From assembly GCA_002352225.1 (NCBI GenBank), contig DEIA01000084.1, positions 1 through 38,558 on the forward strand: 38,558 bases of DNA, read 5' to 3'. Of this stretch, positions 25,248-32,556 are shown piece by piece (position 1 is the first letter of the stretch; each line of letters begins with the position of its first letter). Made by a program: the position numbers and the translations under genes. Source of the stretch: Flammeovirgaceae bacterium UBA2786. GTDB taxonomy: Bacteria; Bacteroidota; Bacteroidia; Cytophagales; Cyclobacteriaceae. The notes below the pieces were generated by a model. The model saw only the letters and a list, made by a program, of their open reading frames with translations. It was not told where the DNA came from and ran no database searches.

Positions 25248-25664
25248 ATGAATGTATCTAACTCTACACAAGCTCCCGAACCTGTAGGTTCATATCCACA
25301 CGCACGCAAAGTAGGTAATTTACTTTTTCTTTCTGGTGTTGGTCCGCGTAAGCGTGGCTCAAAAGAAATACCCGGTGTAACGCTCGATGAACATAAAAAT
25401 ATTGTTGCGTACGATATCGAAACGCAATGCCATGCCGTATTTCAAAATGTGCGTTTTATTTTAGAAGCATCCGGTTCGCGGTGGGAAAACCTGGTAGATG
25501 TAACAGTTTACCTCACCAACATGAAAGCAGATTTTGCGGTCTTCAATAGAATTTATGCCGAGTATTTTCCAAATCCGGAAACTCAGCCTTGCCGCACTAC
25601 GGTGGAAGTAAACGCGTTGCCCACTCCAATCGCCATCGAACTGAAGTGTATTGCTACAATTTAG
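25248..25664 (+). CDS. RidA/YjgF family enamine-imine deaminase
   Basis: Cytoplasmic 138-residue member of the RidA superfamily. Family members hydrolyse reactive enamine/imine intermediates to keto acids and ammonia. The N-terminal APEPVGSYPHARKVGNLLF and the insert GPRKRGSKEIPGV are closest to the 2-aminomuconate deaminase-like branch, so a place in tryptophan/kynurenine breakdown is possible. The catalytic arginine is in TQPCRTTVEV. The ATG follows the stop of the TonB-like gene with no gap (TAGATG), which suggests co-translation, although the two functions look unrelated. The gene ends only six bases from the convergent Fe-S carrier gene, so the two transcripts must overlap at their ends. 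Confidence 0.9.
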   Translation: MNVSNSTQAPEPVGSYPHARKVGNLLFLSGVGPRKRGSKEIPGVTLDEHKNIVAYDIETQCHAVFQNVRFILEASGSRWENLVDVTVYLTNMKADFAVFNRIYAEYFPNPETQPCRTTVEVNALPTPIAIELKCIATI

Positions 25665-25670
25665 AGATGG

Positions 25671-25997
25671 TTAAACCGAAAAGCTCTCTCCACAACCGCA
25701 GGTACGCGAAGCATTGGGATTGATGAACTGAAATCCTTTGCCGTTCAACCCATCAGAGAAATCTAATGTGGTGCCCAGCAAGTAGAGCAGGCTCTTTTTA
25801 TCAACCAGAATTTTTACGCCCTTGTCTTCAAAAACCTGATCCACAGGATTGATCTGATCATCGAACCCTAAATCGTACATGAGGCCCGAACAGCCACCAC
25901 CCCTTACCGATACGCGGATGTTGTGGTTATCGGACTTACCTTCTTCTTTACGAAGGTTTATAATTCTGTCTTTCGCTTTGTCGGTTACGGTAATCAT
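25671..25997 (-). CDS. A-type iron-sulfur cluster assembly protein (IscA/SufA/ErpA-like)
   Basis: Cytoplasmic A-type carrier that delivers Fe-S clusters to target proteins, 108 residues. The three cluster-binding cysteines are present in the family spacing: Cys36 in GGGCSGLMYDLGF, and Cys100 and Cys102 in TCGCGESFSV. A helical N-terminus (ITVTDKAKDRIINL) completes the fold. Length and motifs fit the family well; which of the IscA, SufA or ErpA names applies cannot be decided. It follows a gene of unknown function by three bases on the same strand, so they form an operon. Confidence 0.94.
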   Translation of the reverse strand: MITVTDKAKDRIINLRKEEGKSDNHNIRVSVRGGGCSGLMYDLGFDDQINPVDQVFEDKGVKILVDKKSLLYLLGTTLDFSDGLNGKGFQFINPNASRTCGCGESFSV

Positions 25998-26000
25998 AGG

Positions 26001-26423
26001 TTACGATACGGGATTTAATACAACACTAAACACGGTAATTGTGTTCCGGTCGCGCCCATAATATAATTTTTCGAGGGCATCTAAAATATTGCTGGCCCGG
26101 AAATAAGAGGTATTGAGTTCTTTTTCCGTTTTAGTTACCCATTGAATGGTGTATGAGTTTTCTTTCTCTTTATAGATCTGAACATAATCCCACATCTTTT
26201 TCAGCGCATCTACTTTATCGGCCCCGGTTTCGGAGCGAAAGAGAAAAGATTGATTATGACGGGGATTGAGGGTAATTAAATCGAGTTTGGTTTTACCATC
26301 CAGTAAACTGTATTCAAAAATAAGGTCGCTTGAGCGTAGCCCCAGGTAATCCTTAATCTGTTGCTGGATTTTTGCGGCCTCTACATGGGCATCGCTATTC
26401 GATTCGATTGTAATTTTTGGCAT
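26001..26423 (-). CDS. Unknown cytoplasmic protein linked to the Fe-S carrier gene
   Basis: I do not recognise this 140-residue protein. It has no signal or membrane segment, and its secondary structure appears mixed alpha/beta. Its start is PKITIESNSDAHVEAAKIQQQIKD and it has a Tyr/Lys-rich centre (YVQIYKEKENSYTIQW). No cysteines are present, so it does not itself carry a cluster. It lies three bases before the A-type carrier gene and would be co-expressed with it. A helper or client function for Fe-S assembly is a guess from position. It is divergent from the epimerase gene with an 80-base A+T-rich gap. Confidence 0.75.
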   Translation of the reverse strand: MPKITIESNSDAHVEAAKIQQQIKDYLGLRSSDLIFEYSLLDGKTKLDLITLNPRHNQSFLFRSETGADKVDALKKMWDYVQIYKEKENSYTIQWVTKTEKELNTSYFRASNILDALEKLYYGRDRNTITVFSVVLNPVS

Positions 26424-26503
26424 TTCGCTTTAAAACTTTCGTAAACCCTTAAAAGTTTCCCAATTTTCTATCAAAATTAACAAAATCAAGATAAACACGG
26501 GTT

Positions 26504-26905
26504 ATGAAGAAACTTGAGCATATTGGAATTGCTGTAAAAGACCTGGATGCCGCCAATGCATTGTTTGCCAGGCTATTTGGTAAACCACATTATAAAATTG
26601 AGGAAGTTGAAAAAGAGGGTGTTCGAACTTCTTTTTTTGATTTGGGAAATGTAAAGATTGAACTGGTGGCCTCAACACGCCCGGATTCGGCCATAGCTAA
26701 GTTTATTGAAAAGCGGGGAGAAGGCTTACATCACCTCGCGTTTGAATCTGAAGCGATAGAATCTGAAATGGGTGAATTGAAGAAAAAAGAATTTCAATTA
26801 CTGTCTGAAGAGCCTTTTCCCGGGGCCGACAATAAAATGGTTGCGTTTATACATCCTAAAACTACCAATCATGTATTGGTAGAACTTTGCCAGGAAAGGA
26901 AATAA
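26504..26905 (+). CDS. mce: Methylmalonyl-CoA epimerase
   Basis: Cytoplasmic enzyme that interconverts (R)- and (S)-methylmalonyl-CoA in propionyl-CoA metabolism. The 133-residue protein is a vicinal-oxygen-chelate fold with two beta-alpha-beta modules: LEHIGIAVKDLDAAN (metal ligand His6) and GEGLHHLAFE (His76 or His77), ending in HVLVELCQ (Glu127). The length is typical. It is a single gene in its direction; the 183 bases downstream hold no gene and converge on a small lipoprotein gene. The mutase subunits are not in the window. Confidence 0.93.
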   Translation: MKKLEHIGIAVKDLDAANALFARLFGKPHYKIEEVEKEGVRTSFFDLGNVKIELVASTRPDSAIAKFIEKRGEGLHHLAFESEAIESEMGELKKKEFQLLSEEPFPGADNKMVAFIHPKTTNHVLVELCQERK

Positions 26906-27088
26906 GGACGCGAAGTTGCGCAAAGGCCAGCCAGGTGCTAATGAATAGCAAGTAAAGTCGTTCCGACTGCTTGATTGAGTTTAATTGATTTCGGCACGTA
27001 ACGTGGCACACTGTGTTAAAACACATTTTGGAAATCCCCTCCGCGAATCTTTGCGATTGCTGCGGTGAATGAATCGGTTAATGAACCT

Positions 27089-27244
27089 TTAAAACTTCAT
27101 TTTCGGATGCGGGTCGCGGCCGTACTGAATATCGTTATAATATTTCTGTTTACGCTTTCCTTCTTTGGTTTCGTAATAGGCCTTGGGGGTAGAACAAGCG
27201 GCAAACAGAATCATAGTAATAAGTATAAGGCAGAACCGTTTCAT
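27089..27244 (-). CDS. Very small lipoprotein (51 residues)
   Basis: A short gene with a full lipoprotein signal: MKRFCLILITMILFAACSTP, lipobox FAAC (Cys17). The 34-residue mature peptide is Lys/Tyr-rich (KRKQKYYNDIQYGRDPHP). The frame extends 13 codons upstream, but the start at 27244 gives the proper signal. No other feature explains this stretch, and the coding signature is convincing despite the length. The function is unknown; such short basic lipoproteins are common in Bacteroidota. It is divergent from thiL. Confidence 0.75.
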   Translation of the reverse strand: MKRFCLILITMILFAACSTPKAYYETKEGKRKQKYYNDIQYGRDPHPKMKF

Positions 27245-27358
27245 CGCTATAAAATATTTTAGTTGAATACCGATTTCAGTCACAATATCGGTGAAATGGA
27301 GTGCAAATAGTACTTTTGCCGGACGAATTAACTATCTGGCCGATTAATGGCCCTTACC

Positions 27359-28387
27359 ATGAGCGACTCCCGTACAGAATTATCGCAATTAGGCGAATTT
27401 GGACTGATTGCCAGAATCAAAAGCAAGTTTGAAAATATTAATAGCTCAACCTTAGAAGGTATTGGTGATGATGCAGCCCTGATTGATGCCGGAGAAAAGA
27501 CATTCCTTGTTTCAACTGATATGTTATTGGAAGGCATTCACTTCGATTTGTCGTACATGCCGTTGCAGCATTTAGGATATAAGGCAGTAGCTGTTAATGT
27601 ATCAGACATTGCGGCCATGAACGGTACAGCCGAACAGATTGTACTAAGCCTGGCCATCAGCAATCGCTTTTCGCTTGAAGCAGTTGATTCTTTATTTGAA
27701 GGTATTCATGCCGCATGTAAAAATTATAATGTTGATTTAGTAGGTGGCGATACCTCTTCTTCAGCGGCCGGTTTGGTTATTTCAATCACCGTATTGGGTC
27801 GGGCGCCAAAAGAGAAAATAGTAAAACGCAGTGGAGCAAAAGCGAACGACATCCTTTGTGTTACAGGAGATTTGGGTGCGGCCTACATGGGGTTACAAGT
27901 ATTGGAGCGCGAAAAGCAGGTGTTTCTCTCAAACCCCGACATGCAGCCTGATTTAGAGAAGTACGAATATCTGGTTGGGCGCCAACTAAAGCCCGAAGCG
28001 CGAATGGACATTATTCACGAGTTGCGCGATAAAAACTGTTTGCCTACGGCTATGATTGATATTTCGGATGGACTTGCTTCTGAGTTATTTCACTTAGGAA
28101 AAAATTCTAACCTCGGTGTTAAAATTTTTGAAGATAAAGTGCCGATTGACCATGACACATTTGAAACAGCAATCGAATTTAAATTAGATCCGATTACCTG
28201 CGCCTTGCACGGAGGCGAAGATTATGAATTACTCTTCACCATCAACCCGGCCGATTACGAAAAAATCAAAAACCATCCCGATATCCATTTCATTGGTCAC
28301 ATGCATAATGATGCAACCCAACATGTGTTGGTAACAAAACAGGAAACCATAGTACCGTTACAGGCGCAGGGGTGGAACCACTTTTGA
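27359..28387 (+). CDS. thiL: Thiamine-monophosphate kinase
   Basis: Cytoplasmic ATP-dependent kinase that makes thiamine diphosphate, the last step of thiamine synthesis. The 342-residue protein shows the ThiL/PurM-like order: SQLGEFGLIARI at the start, GIGDDAALIDAG, the Mg-binding STDMLLEGIHFD, GYKAVAVNVSDIAAMNG, VGGDTSSS, IDISDGLASELFHLG and the C-terminal ALHGGEDYELLF. The start ATG 27359 begins directly before the conserved N-terminus; ATG 27347 is four codons earlier and possible. A -7-like TACTTTTG lies at 27311-27318 on the plus strand, but no TTTG is found 19 bases before it. No other thiamine gene is in the window. Confidence 0.95.
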   Translation: MSDSRTELSQLGEFGLIARIKSKFENINSSTLEGIGDDAALIDAGEKTFLVSTDMLLEGIHFDLSYMPLQHLGYKAVAVNVSDIAAMNGTAEQIVLSLAISNRFSLEAVDSLFEGIHAACKNYNVDLVGGDTSSSAAGLVISITVLGRAPKEKIVKRSGAKANDILCVTGDLGAAYMGLQVLEREKQVFLSNPDMQPDLEKYEYLVGRQLKPEARMDIIHELRDKNCLPTAMIDISDGLASELFHLGKNSNLGVKIFEDKVPIDHDTFETAIEFKLDPITCALHGGEDYELLFTINPADYEKIKNHPDIHFIGHMHNDATQHVLVTKQETIVPLQAQGWNHF

Positions 28388-28447
28388 TTTGTGATTTTAG
28401 ATTTGTGATTTACGATTGTTAATACGATAAATCGAATATCACAAATC
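28386..28447. repeat. Tandem and inverted GATTTGTGATT repeat between convergent genes
   Basis: Two near-identical 14-base direct copies (28386-28399 and 28400-28413) begin with GATTTGTGATTT. The second forms an imperfect hairpin with 28430-28447: 18-base arms (28400-28417 and 28430-28447) match at 16 positions, with a 12-base loop. It fills the gap between thiL (plus, stop at 28387) and the convergent gene at 28456. A role as a bidirectional terminator is plausible. Confidence 0.6.
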
Positions 28448-28455
28448 ACAACTCT

Positions 28456-28821
28456 TTAGTCTTCCGGAAACGGAATATAAACGAAGCTGGCAAAGCCATC
28501 ATCCACAACAAACAGGCAGCAGAATTCATCCGGATCTTTGTAAGCGCTTTTGAATTCTTCTTCCTTATCGGGGGCAACCAGTTCGCGTTGTATAAACTCA
28601 TCCAGGAAAGAGGCATAGTAATTCCACTCCAGGTTAAGAGCCGCACCGGGTATTAAAACCTGCCCAATGGGTAGTTGTTCTTTCGTAATTGGAAAAATAG
28701 GAAACTCAAACCCGGCTTTACGGATTTGATACGAAGCTTCTTTTAATGTGTCGGCTACTTTCACAAAATCCTGCGAAATGGTGCCGAGGTATTTTCCGTT
28801 TAGTTCTGGATCGTTAAACAT
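28456..28821 (-). CDS. Conserved-looking cytoplasmic protein of unknown function
   Basis: A 121-residue protein that I do not recognise. It has no signal peptide or membrane segment. The body begins FNDPELNGKYLGTISQDF, has a Pro/Ile-rich centre (GFEFPIFPITKEQLPIGQVLIPG) and ends in an acidic, Phe/Asp-rich tail (FVVDDGFASFVYIPFPED). ATG 28821 is used; ATG 28827 is two codons upstream and equally possible. It lies 50 to 55 bases after the subtilase stop region on the same strand, but whether it is co-transcribed with the subtilase is not clear. The coding signature is good, and base composition is like that of the other housekeeping genes here. Confidence 0.75.
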   Translation of the reverse strand: MFNDPELNGKYLGTISQDFVKVADTLKEASYQIRKAGFEFPIFPITKEQLPIGQVLIPGAALNLEWNYYASFLDEFIQRELVAPDKEEEFKSAYKDPDEFCCLFVVDDGFASFVYIPFPED

Positions 28822-28875
28822 GTACATGTGACTTAAATGAATGATCTAAGCGTTTGTAAGGGTGACGAGAAGAAT

Positions 28876-31251
28876 TTATTCAATCAAAATTCTCTCCTTG
28901 AAATACTCACCACCAATTTGAACGTGTAGATAGTACACACCTTTCTTAAGTTTACTGGTGTCAAATCTTTGTTTTCCATTATTTTCTTTTCCGTCAGAGA
29001 CAGTTACTCCATTCTCGTTTAGCATGTATGCAGAAGAAATTACAAATGGATTTATTGCATCAGTTGCGTTAGACATAACTTCAACAACTAACTCACTTGT
29101 TGCCGGGTTGGGATAGGCGGCTATGGAGAACGAACCCGAGCAGCCCCAATCTTTTCGCATGAGATAGAATGCAGCAGTTGGGCCTAACCCACACGAGTTT
29201 TGCGAACGGGCCGTGATAGCGATAGACGAAACATTGGAGTAAAGTGTAAAGTCAAGATAATTAGGGGTTGCTATGTGTGGAACCCCACTCTGAACAGTCC
29301 AAAGCGCATTGGTCGCACCTTGCCCTACTGGGGTTACTTGAAGCCAATGATTGTCTGGGCATATATGGGTTGGAGAGTAATAAAACATGCCATCAAGCCT
29401 TTGATTTGTTATAACAGGTGATCCAACCCAGACACTTTTTGTAGTCGGTGCGGTACAGCCATTTGTATTTACCAAAGCGGTAAGAGTTACCTGCCCACAA
29501 TGAGCATTTACCCTTGTTGCTAAGCCTGATGAGTTTACGGTTAACCCCGAGGTGTAAGAAGACGACCACGAAAAAGTTGAGCCCACTGGAGCATTACCGA
29601 CTGAATAGGATTGGCTTGTGCAGATCAGGTTACTCCCGTTTACAACGGGTAAACTACCGGTTGTACTTTGAGCAGCAAGGACAGCAGCGTGAGCATCTAT
29701 TAAGCCATAACCCATTTCGTTATTCCAAGTGCCGTTGCTCCGCCCAACACTGGTCGTGTAAGAATAACCAGCAATTTTTTGAGCAGTGCCTTCAAGGATG
29801 TTTACAGCTTGGCAGCGAGTAAGATTTGGGTTAACAGATAACATCAATGCTAGTACTCCGCTAACGTAGGGTGCAGCAAATGACGTTCCACTGTCAAACA
29901 TAGAGCTATTAAATACATAAGAATTGACCGTAACATTATAGTTGCTCAAAGTTAGTATAGAACTTCCAGGGGCAACTAAATCTAAAGTTTGGCCATAACC
30001 TGAAAAACCAGAGCGCAATCCTGCTGAAGTTATCGCCCCAACCACAATAATATTGCTATTGAAATTAGCAGGGTAGTCAACAGCTACTCCGGTATTGCCA
30101 GCACTAAACACAACCAAAGTTCCTTTCCCATTTCTTCCTAAATTCATGGCGCTTGTAATTGCCGCTTCTAAAATCGAACTGTGAAAATATTGATAGTAAA
30201 GACCGTTGAAGTCGCCCCAAGAGTTATTAATTATATCCGCGCCATTTTGCCATGCCCAGCTAATTCCGCTGGCAAGTTCTGCTGCAATTGTAGAATTGGG
30301 AGATATCGGATTACTTACACTAATTAGTTTAGACTGCGGAGCAACACCGGTAATCAATATTCCGTTATCCTTGATGGCGGCAATAACTCCACCCACTTGA
30401 GTACCATGTCCGTTACCATTTGGGGGAAGGCTTGGGGAGGAGCCACTTTGACTATTAAAACTAAGAGGGGAAATGTTTGCAGATAAATCAATATGTGTTT
30501 TTTCTATTCCCTTATCTACGATAGCAATCTTTACGTTTGATCCTTGAGTAATTCCCCAAGCTTGACAAGCATTAATATCAATTGCTGGATTTGCGGTATT
30601 GCTTAAACCCCATAGACTTCCAAAATCAGGGTCGCTTGTGCAGGTAGATTCAAATTTGAATTCGAAGCCGGGGTCCACGTCTTCAAATAATTGAGTTTCA
30701 TAAAAATAATTTGAAGCCTCGATTGAAGTTAACCTTGATTCATAGTTTAACCTGAGAGCATACCAATCTTCCATAGCCACAATTGGCCCAAGTATTTCTA
30801 CATTAAGTTTCTCACTTAAATTTTGTAAGTCCTCTATCCGTTCTTTTTCTTTAAGTCTGACATAAAATGTATTTGATGTGCCGATTGAAATATTTTCATT
30901 GACCTTATAAAAAGGGCACACGCTTAAATTCTCTGATAATTTATTTATTTCGACAATCAAATCATTGAAACTTGAGTTTTGATTTTCTATAACAACTTCA
31001 GTTACTCTTTGATTAGAGTATTTTGAATTTTCAAGCCTGCTTTTAATTATTTTAACTTTGCCAATCTCAAAGTTTTTGTTTAAGGTCGTTTTAGATACTA
31101 TGTTAATTCTTGATTCATCAAGAATTAGATTAATCTTTTCTCCTCTATAATAGTAATACGATTTTTTATCTTGACAGAATCCAATCTTTAACGATGCAAC
31201 TAAAATAAAACTAATAAAAGTTAACTTGTAAACGAGCGACATATAAATCAT
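28876..31251 (-). CDS. Subtilisin-family (S8) protease with T9SS type A sorting domain
   Basis: Secreted serine protease of 791 residues. After a signal peptide (up to about residue 26) comes a propeptide-like region to about 200. The S8 catalytic domain is at about 220-530, with the triad Asp246 (IVDKGIEKTH), His282 (GNGHGTQVGG) and Ser457 (DSGTSFAAPYVSG) and the oxyanion Asn386 (SAGNTG). A PKD-like or Ig-like region follows at about 535-690. The end is a type IX secretion C-terminal signal (AYPNPATSELVVEV, then KKGVYYLHVQIGG and FKERILIE), so it is expected on the cell surface or outside. Its ATG at 31251 overlaps the stop of the PrcB-like lipoprotein by four bases (ATGA); ATG 31242 is an alternative start. 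The coupling suggests that the lipoprotein and protease work together. Confidence 0.93.
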   Translation of the reverse strand: MIYMSLVYKLTFISFILVASLKIGFCQDKKSYYYYRGEKINLILDESRINIVSKTTLNKNFEIGKVKIIKSRLENSKYSNQRVTEVVIENQNSSFNDLIVEINKLSENLSVCPFYKVNENISIGTSNTFYVRLKEKERIEDLQNLSEKLNVEILGPIVAMEDWYALRLNYESRLTSIEASNYFYETQLFEDVDPGFEFKFESTCTSDPDFGSLWGLSNTANPAIDINACQAWGITQGSNVKIAIVDKGIEKTHIDLSANISPLSFNSQSGSSPSLPPNGNGHGTQVGGVIAAIKDNGILITGVAPQSKLISVSNPISPNSTIAAELASGISWAWQNGADIINNSWGDFNGLYYQYFHSSILEAAITSAMNLGRNGKGTLVVFSAGNTGVAVDYPANFNSNIIVVGAITSAGLRSGFSGYGQTLDLVAPGSSILTLSNYNVTVNSYVFNSSMFDSGTSFAAPYVSGVLALMLSVNPNLTRCQAVNILEGTAQKIAGYSYTTSVGRSNGTWNNEMGYGLIDAHAAVLAAQSTTGSLPVVNGSNLICTSQSYSVGNAPVGSTFSWSSSYTSGLTVNSSGLATRVNAHCGQVTLTALVNTNGCTAPTTKSVWVGSPVITNQRLDGMFYYSPTHICPDNHWLQVTPVGQGATNALWTVQSGVPHIATPNYLDFTLYSNVSSIAITARSQNSCGLGPTAAFYLMRKDWGCSGSFSIAAYPNPATSELVVEVMSNATDAINPFVISSAYMLNENGVTVSDGKENNGKQRFDTSKLKKGVYYLHVQIGGEYFKERILIE

Positions 31252-32144
31252 TTGTATTCGAATTGAATAACTTTAGTTGTATGCGGAATTTTTACAACAT
31301 GAATTGGTTGGGTAATCTTAGCTAATGCCCCATTCAAAAGAAAACGAACAGTAATTCTAATCGTTGTTTCCTCTTCAAGGATATCAGTTATGTCAATTGT
31401 TCCACAACAGTAACCATTTACTTTATCAAATACTGCGATTACAAGATTTTGATCAAAGTTAACGCTCGCATTTGGATAGTTATTAGGAAAATTTGGATTT
31501 TGATAAAACGAGTTCATTTGATTAAGCAATAATATCCAATCTTCATTATTCGATACAACAAGAGCTTGTTGAGGTATATTCTCATTTCCAGAGAGACCAC
31601 CTTTAAAAATTAATTCTCCATACATCCATGGACTCACTGTAGTATGCTTAAAAAATAATGGTTTTGTGAACTTTGGTATTTTTAAAATGTAATATGATTG
31701 AGTCAAAGATTCGGTAATAGAAATATCATTCGGTGGGTTATGGTGAATGAATGAAGCGGTTACGTTATCTTCCGTATGAATCAGTGAATCAAATTCCATA
31801 CTGTACCCTGTTGTTCCCTTTAAGGCATCAAATACAACTAAAATCTGATTTTTTGAGAAATCCAAATTGCGTTCAACTATTTCGCCATCACCAAAGCGAT
31901 CAAAGAAAAAGTTATAATCGTCAATGAATTTTGTCCAATCGGCCTGACTTGCGATAATCCGATCCTCTTGATTAACAGCATATCCCACTAAACTTCCACT
32001 AGTGATAATTTCAGGTTTAAGTGGCAAGATTTCTTCATTATCCTTACAGCCAATCAAAAAAAGAATAAGTGAACATACCAATACGGAGTTAAGATTTCTC
32101 AGAAGGCTAATAGCAATACAAATTTTACTTAATCGAAGTTTCAT
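31248..32144 (-). CDS. Lipoprotein with two PrcB-like domains, coupled to the subtilase
   Basis: A 298-residue lipoprotein with a long signal region and lipobox FLIGC (Cys33). The mature part holds two related domains (about 48-160 and 178-298). Domain 1 shows RIIASQADWTKFIDDYN, LDFSKNQILVVFDALKGTTG and SYYILKIPKFTKPLFF. Domain 2 repeats this as NNEDWILLLNQMN, VNFDQNLVIAVFDKVNG and PIHVVKIPHTTKVIQF. These blocks match my recollection of the PrcB family (PF14343). PrcB is a lipoprotein partner of the subtilisin-like protease PrtP in Treponema denticola. The ATG at 32144 starts the signal; a 12-codon extension has no such feature. The stop overlaps the subtilase start. The partner role is inferred from family and coupling. 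Confidence 0.78.
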   Translation of the reverse strand: MKLRLSKICIAISLLRNLNSVLVCSLILFLIGCKDNEEILPLKPEIITSGSLVGYAVNQEDRIIASQADWTKFIDDYNFFFDRFGDGEIVERNLDFSKNQILVVFDALKGTTGYSMEFDSLIHTEDNVTASFIHHNPPNDISITESLTQSYYILKIPKFTKPLFFKHTTVSPWMYGELIFKGGLSGNENIPQQALVVSNNEDWILLLNQMNSFYQNPNFPNNYPNASVNFDQNLVIAVFDKVNGYCCGTIDITDILEEETTIRITVRFLLNGALAKITQPIHVVKIPHTTKVIQFEYK

Positions 32145-32197
32145 AGGTTGAATGTAATCCTTTTTAACTCTAAAAGCCAAACACTTTTTAATAGCCT

Positions 32198-32548
32198 TTA
32201 TAAACGATTGAATTGAACAGGTTTTTCGGTTTTTGAAATCTTAACAATATGAAATGGTTGAGGATAACCTTCTGTAGCTATTGTCAATAGATTTTGAACA
32301 GTTATAGTTATAGCTTCTTCACTTTCATGAATAACCGTAATGTCATAGGTAATTGTATTACATGAAGGATAGGTACAATCAAATTTATCAAATGAAGCAA
32401 GTGCCAAATAGTTATTAAAATCAACCGAAGATGAGAATTCTAAAAAATTAATCGAGCTATTATCATTCATTTTTTCCAGAAGACTGTTCCAATCCTCTTG
32501 ATTATCAATAACAAAGTTTTCCTTCTCAAACAGTGTATTATTATTCAA
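32198..32548 (-). CDS. C-terminal fragment of a frameshifted PrcB-like lipoprotein
   Basis: This stretch of about 116 codons encodes a second-domain sequence very like residues 178-298 of the neighbour at 31248-32144: NQEDWNSLLEKMN, VDFNNYLALASFDKFD and QPFHIVKISKTEKPVQF. It has no ATG and no signal; the only candidate start is TTG at 32548. The same frame stays open further upstream to at least the C-run at 32586-32589 and there reads FADQVLKGALNNNTLF. That aligns residue for residue, without a gap, with YGELIFKGGLSGNENI of the intact paralogue. So this is the tail of the gene that starts at 33099, separated from it by a frameshift. It could still be made by re-initiation at the TTG, eight bases after the upstream stop. 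Confidence 0.65.
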   Translation of the reverse strand: MNNNTLFEKENFVIDNQEDWNSLLEKMNDNSSINFLEFSSSVDFNNYLALASFDKFDCTYPSCNTITYDITVIHESEEAITITVQNLLTIATEGYPQPFHIVKISKTEKPVQFNRL

Positions 32549-32556
32549 GGCTCCTT

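Noticed and set aside
26906..27088. Gene-free gap of 183 bases after mce
   Set aside because: Searched for a tRNA, small ORF or terminator. Only weak short palindromes (AGTCG/CGACT and TGTGTT/AACACA) were found, so no feature is called.
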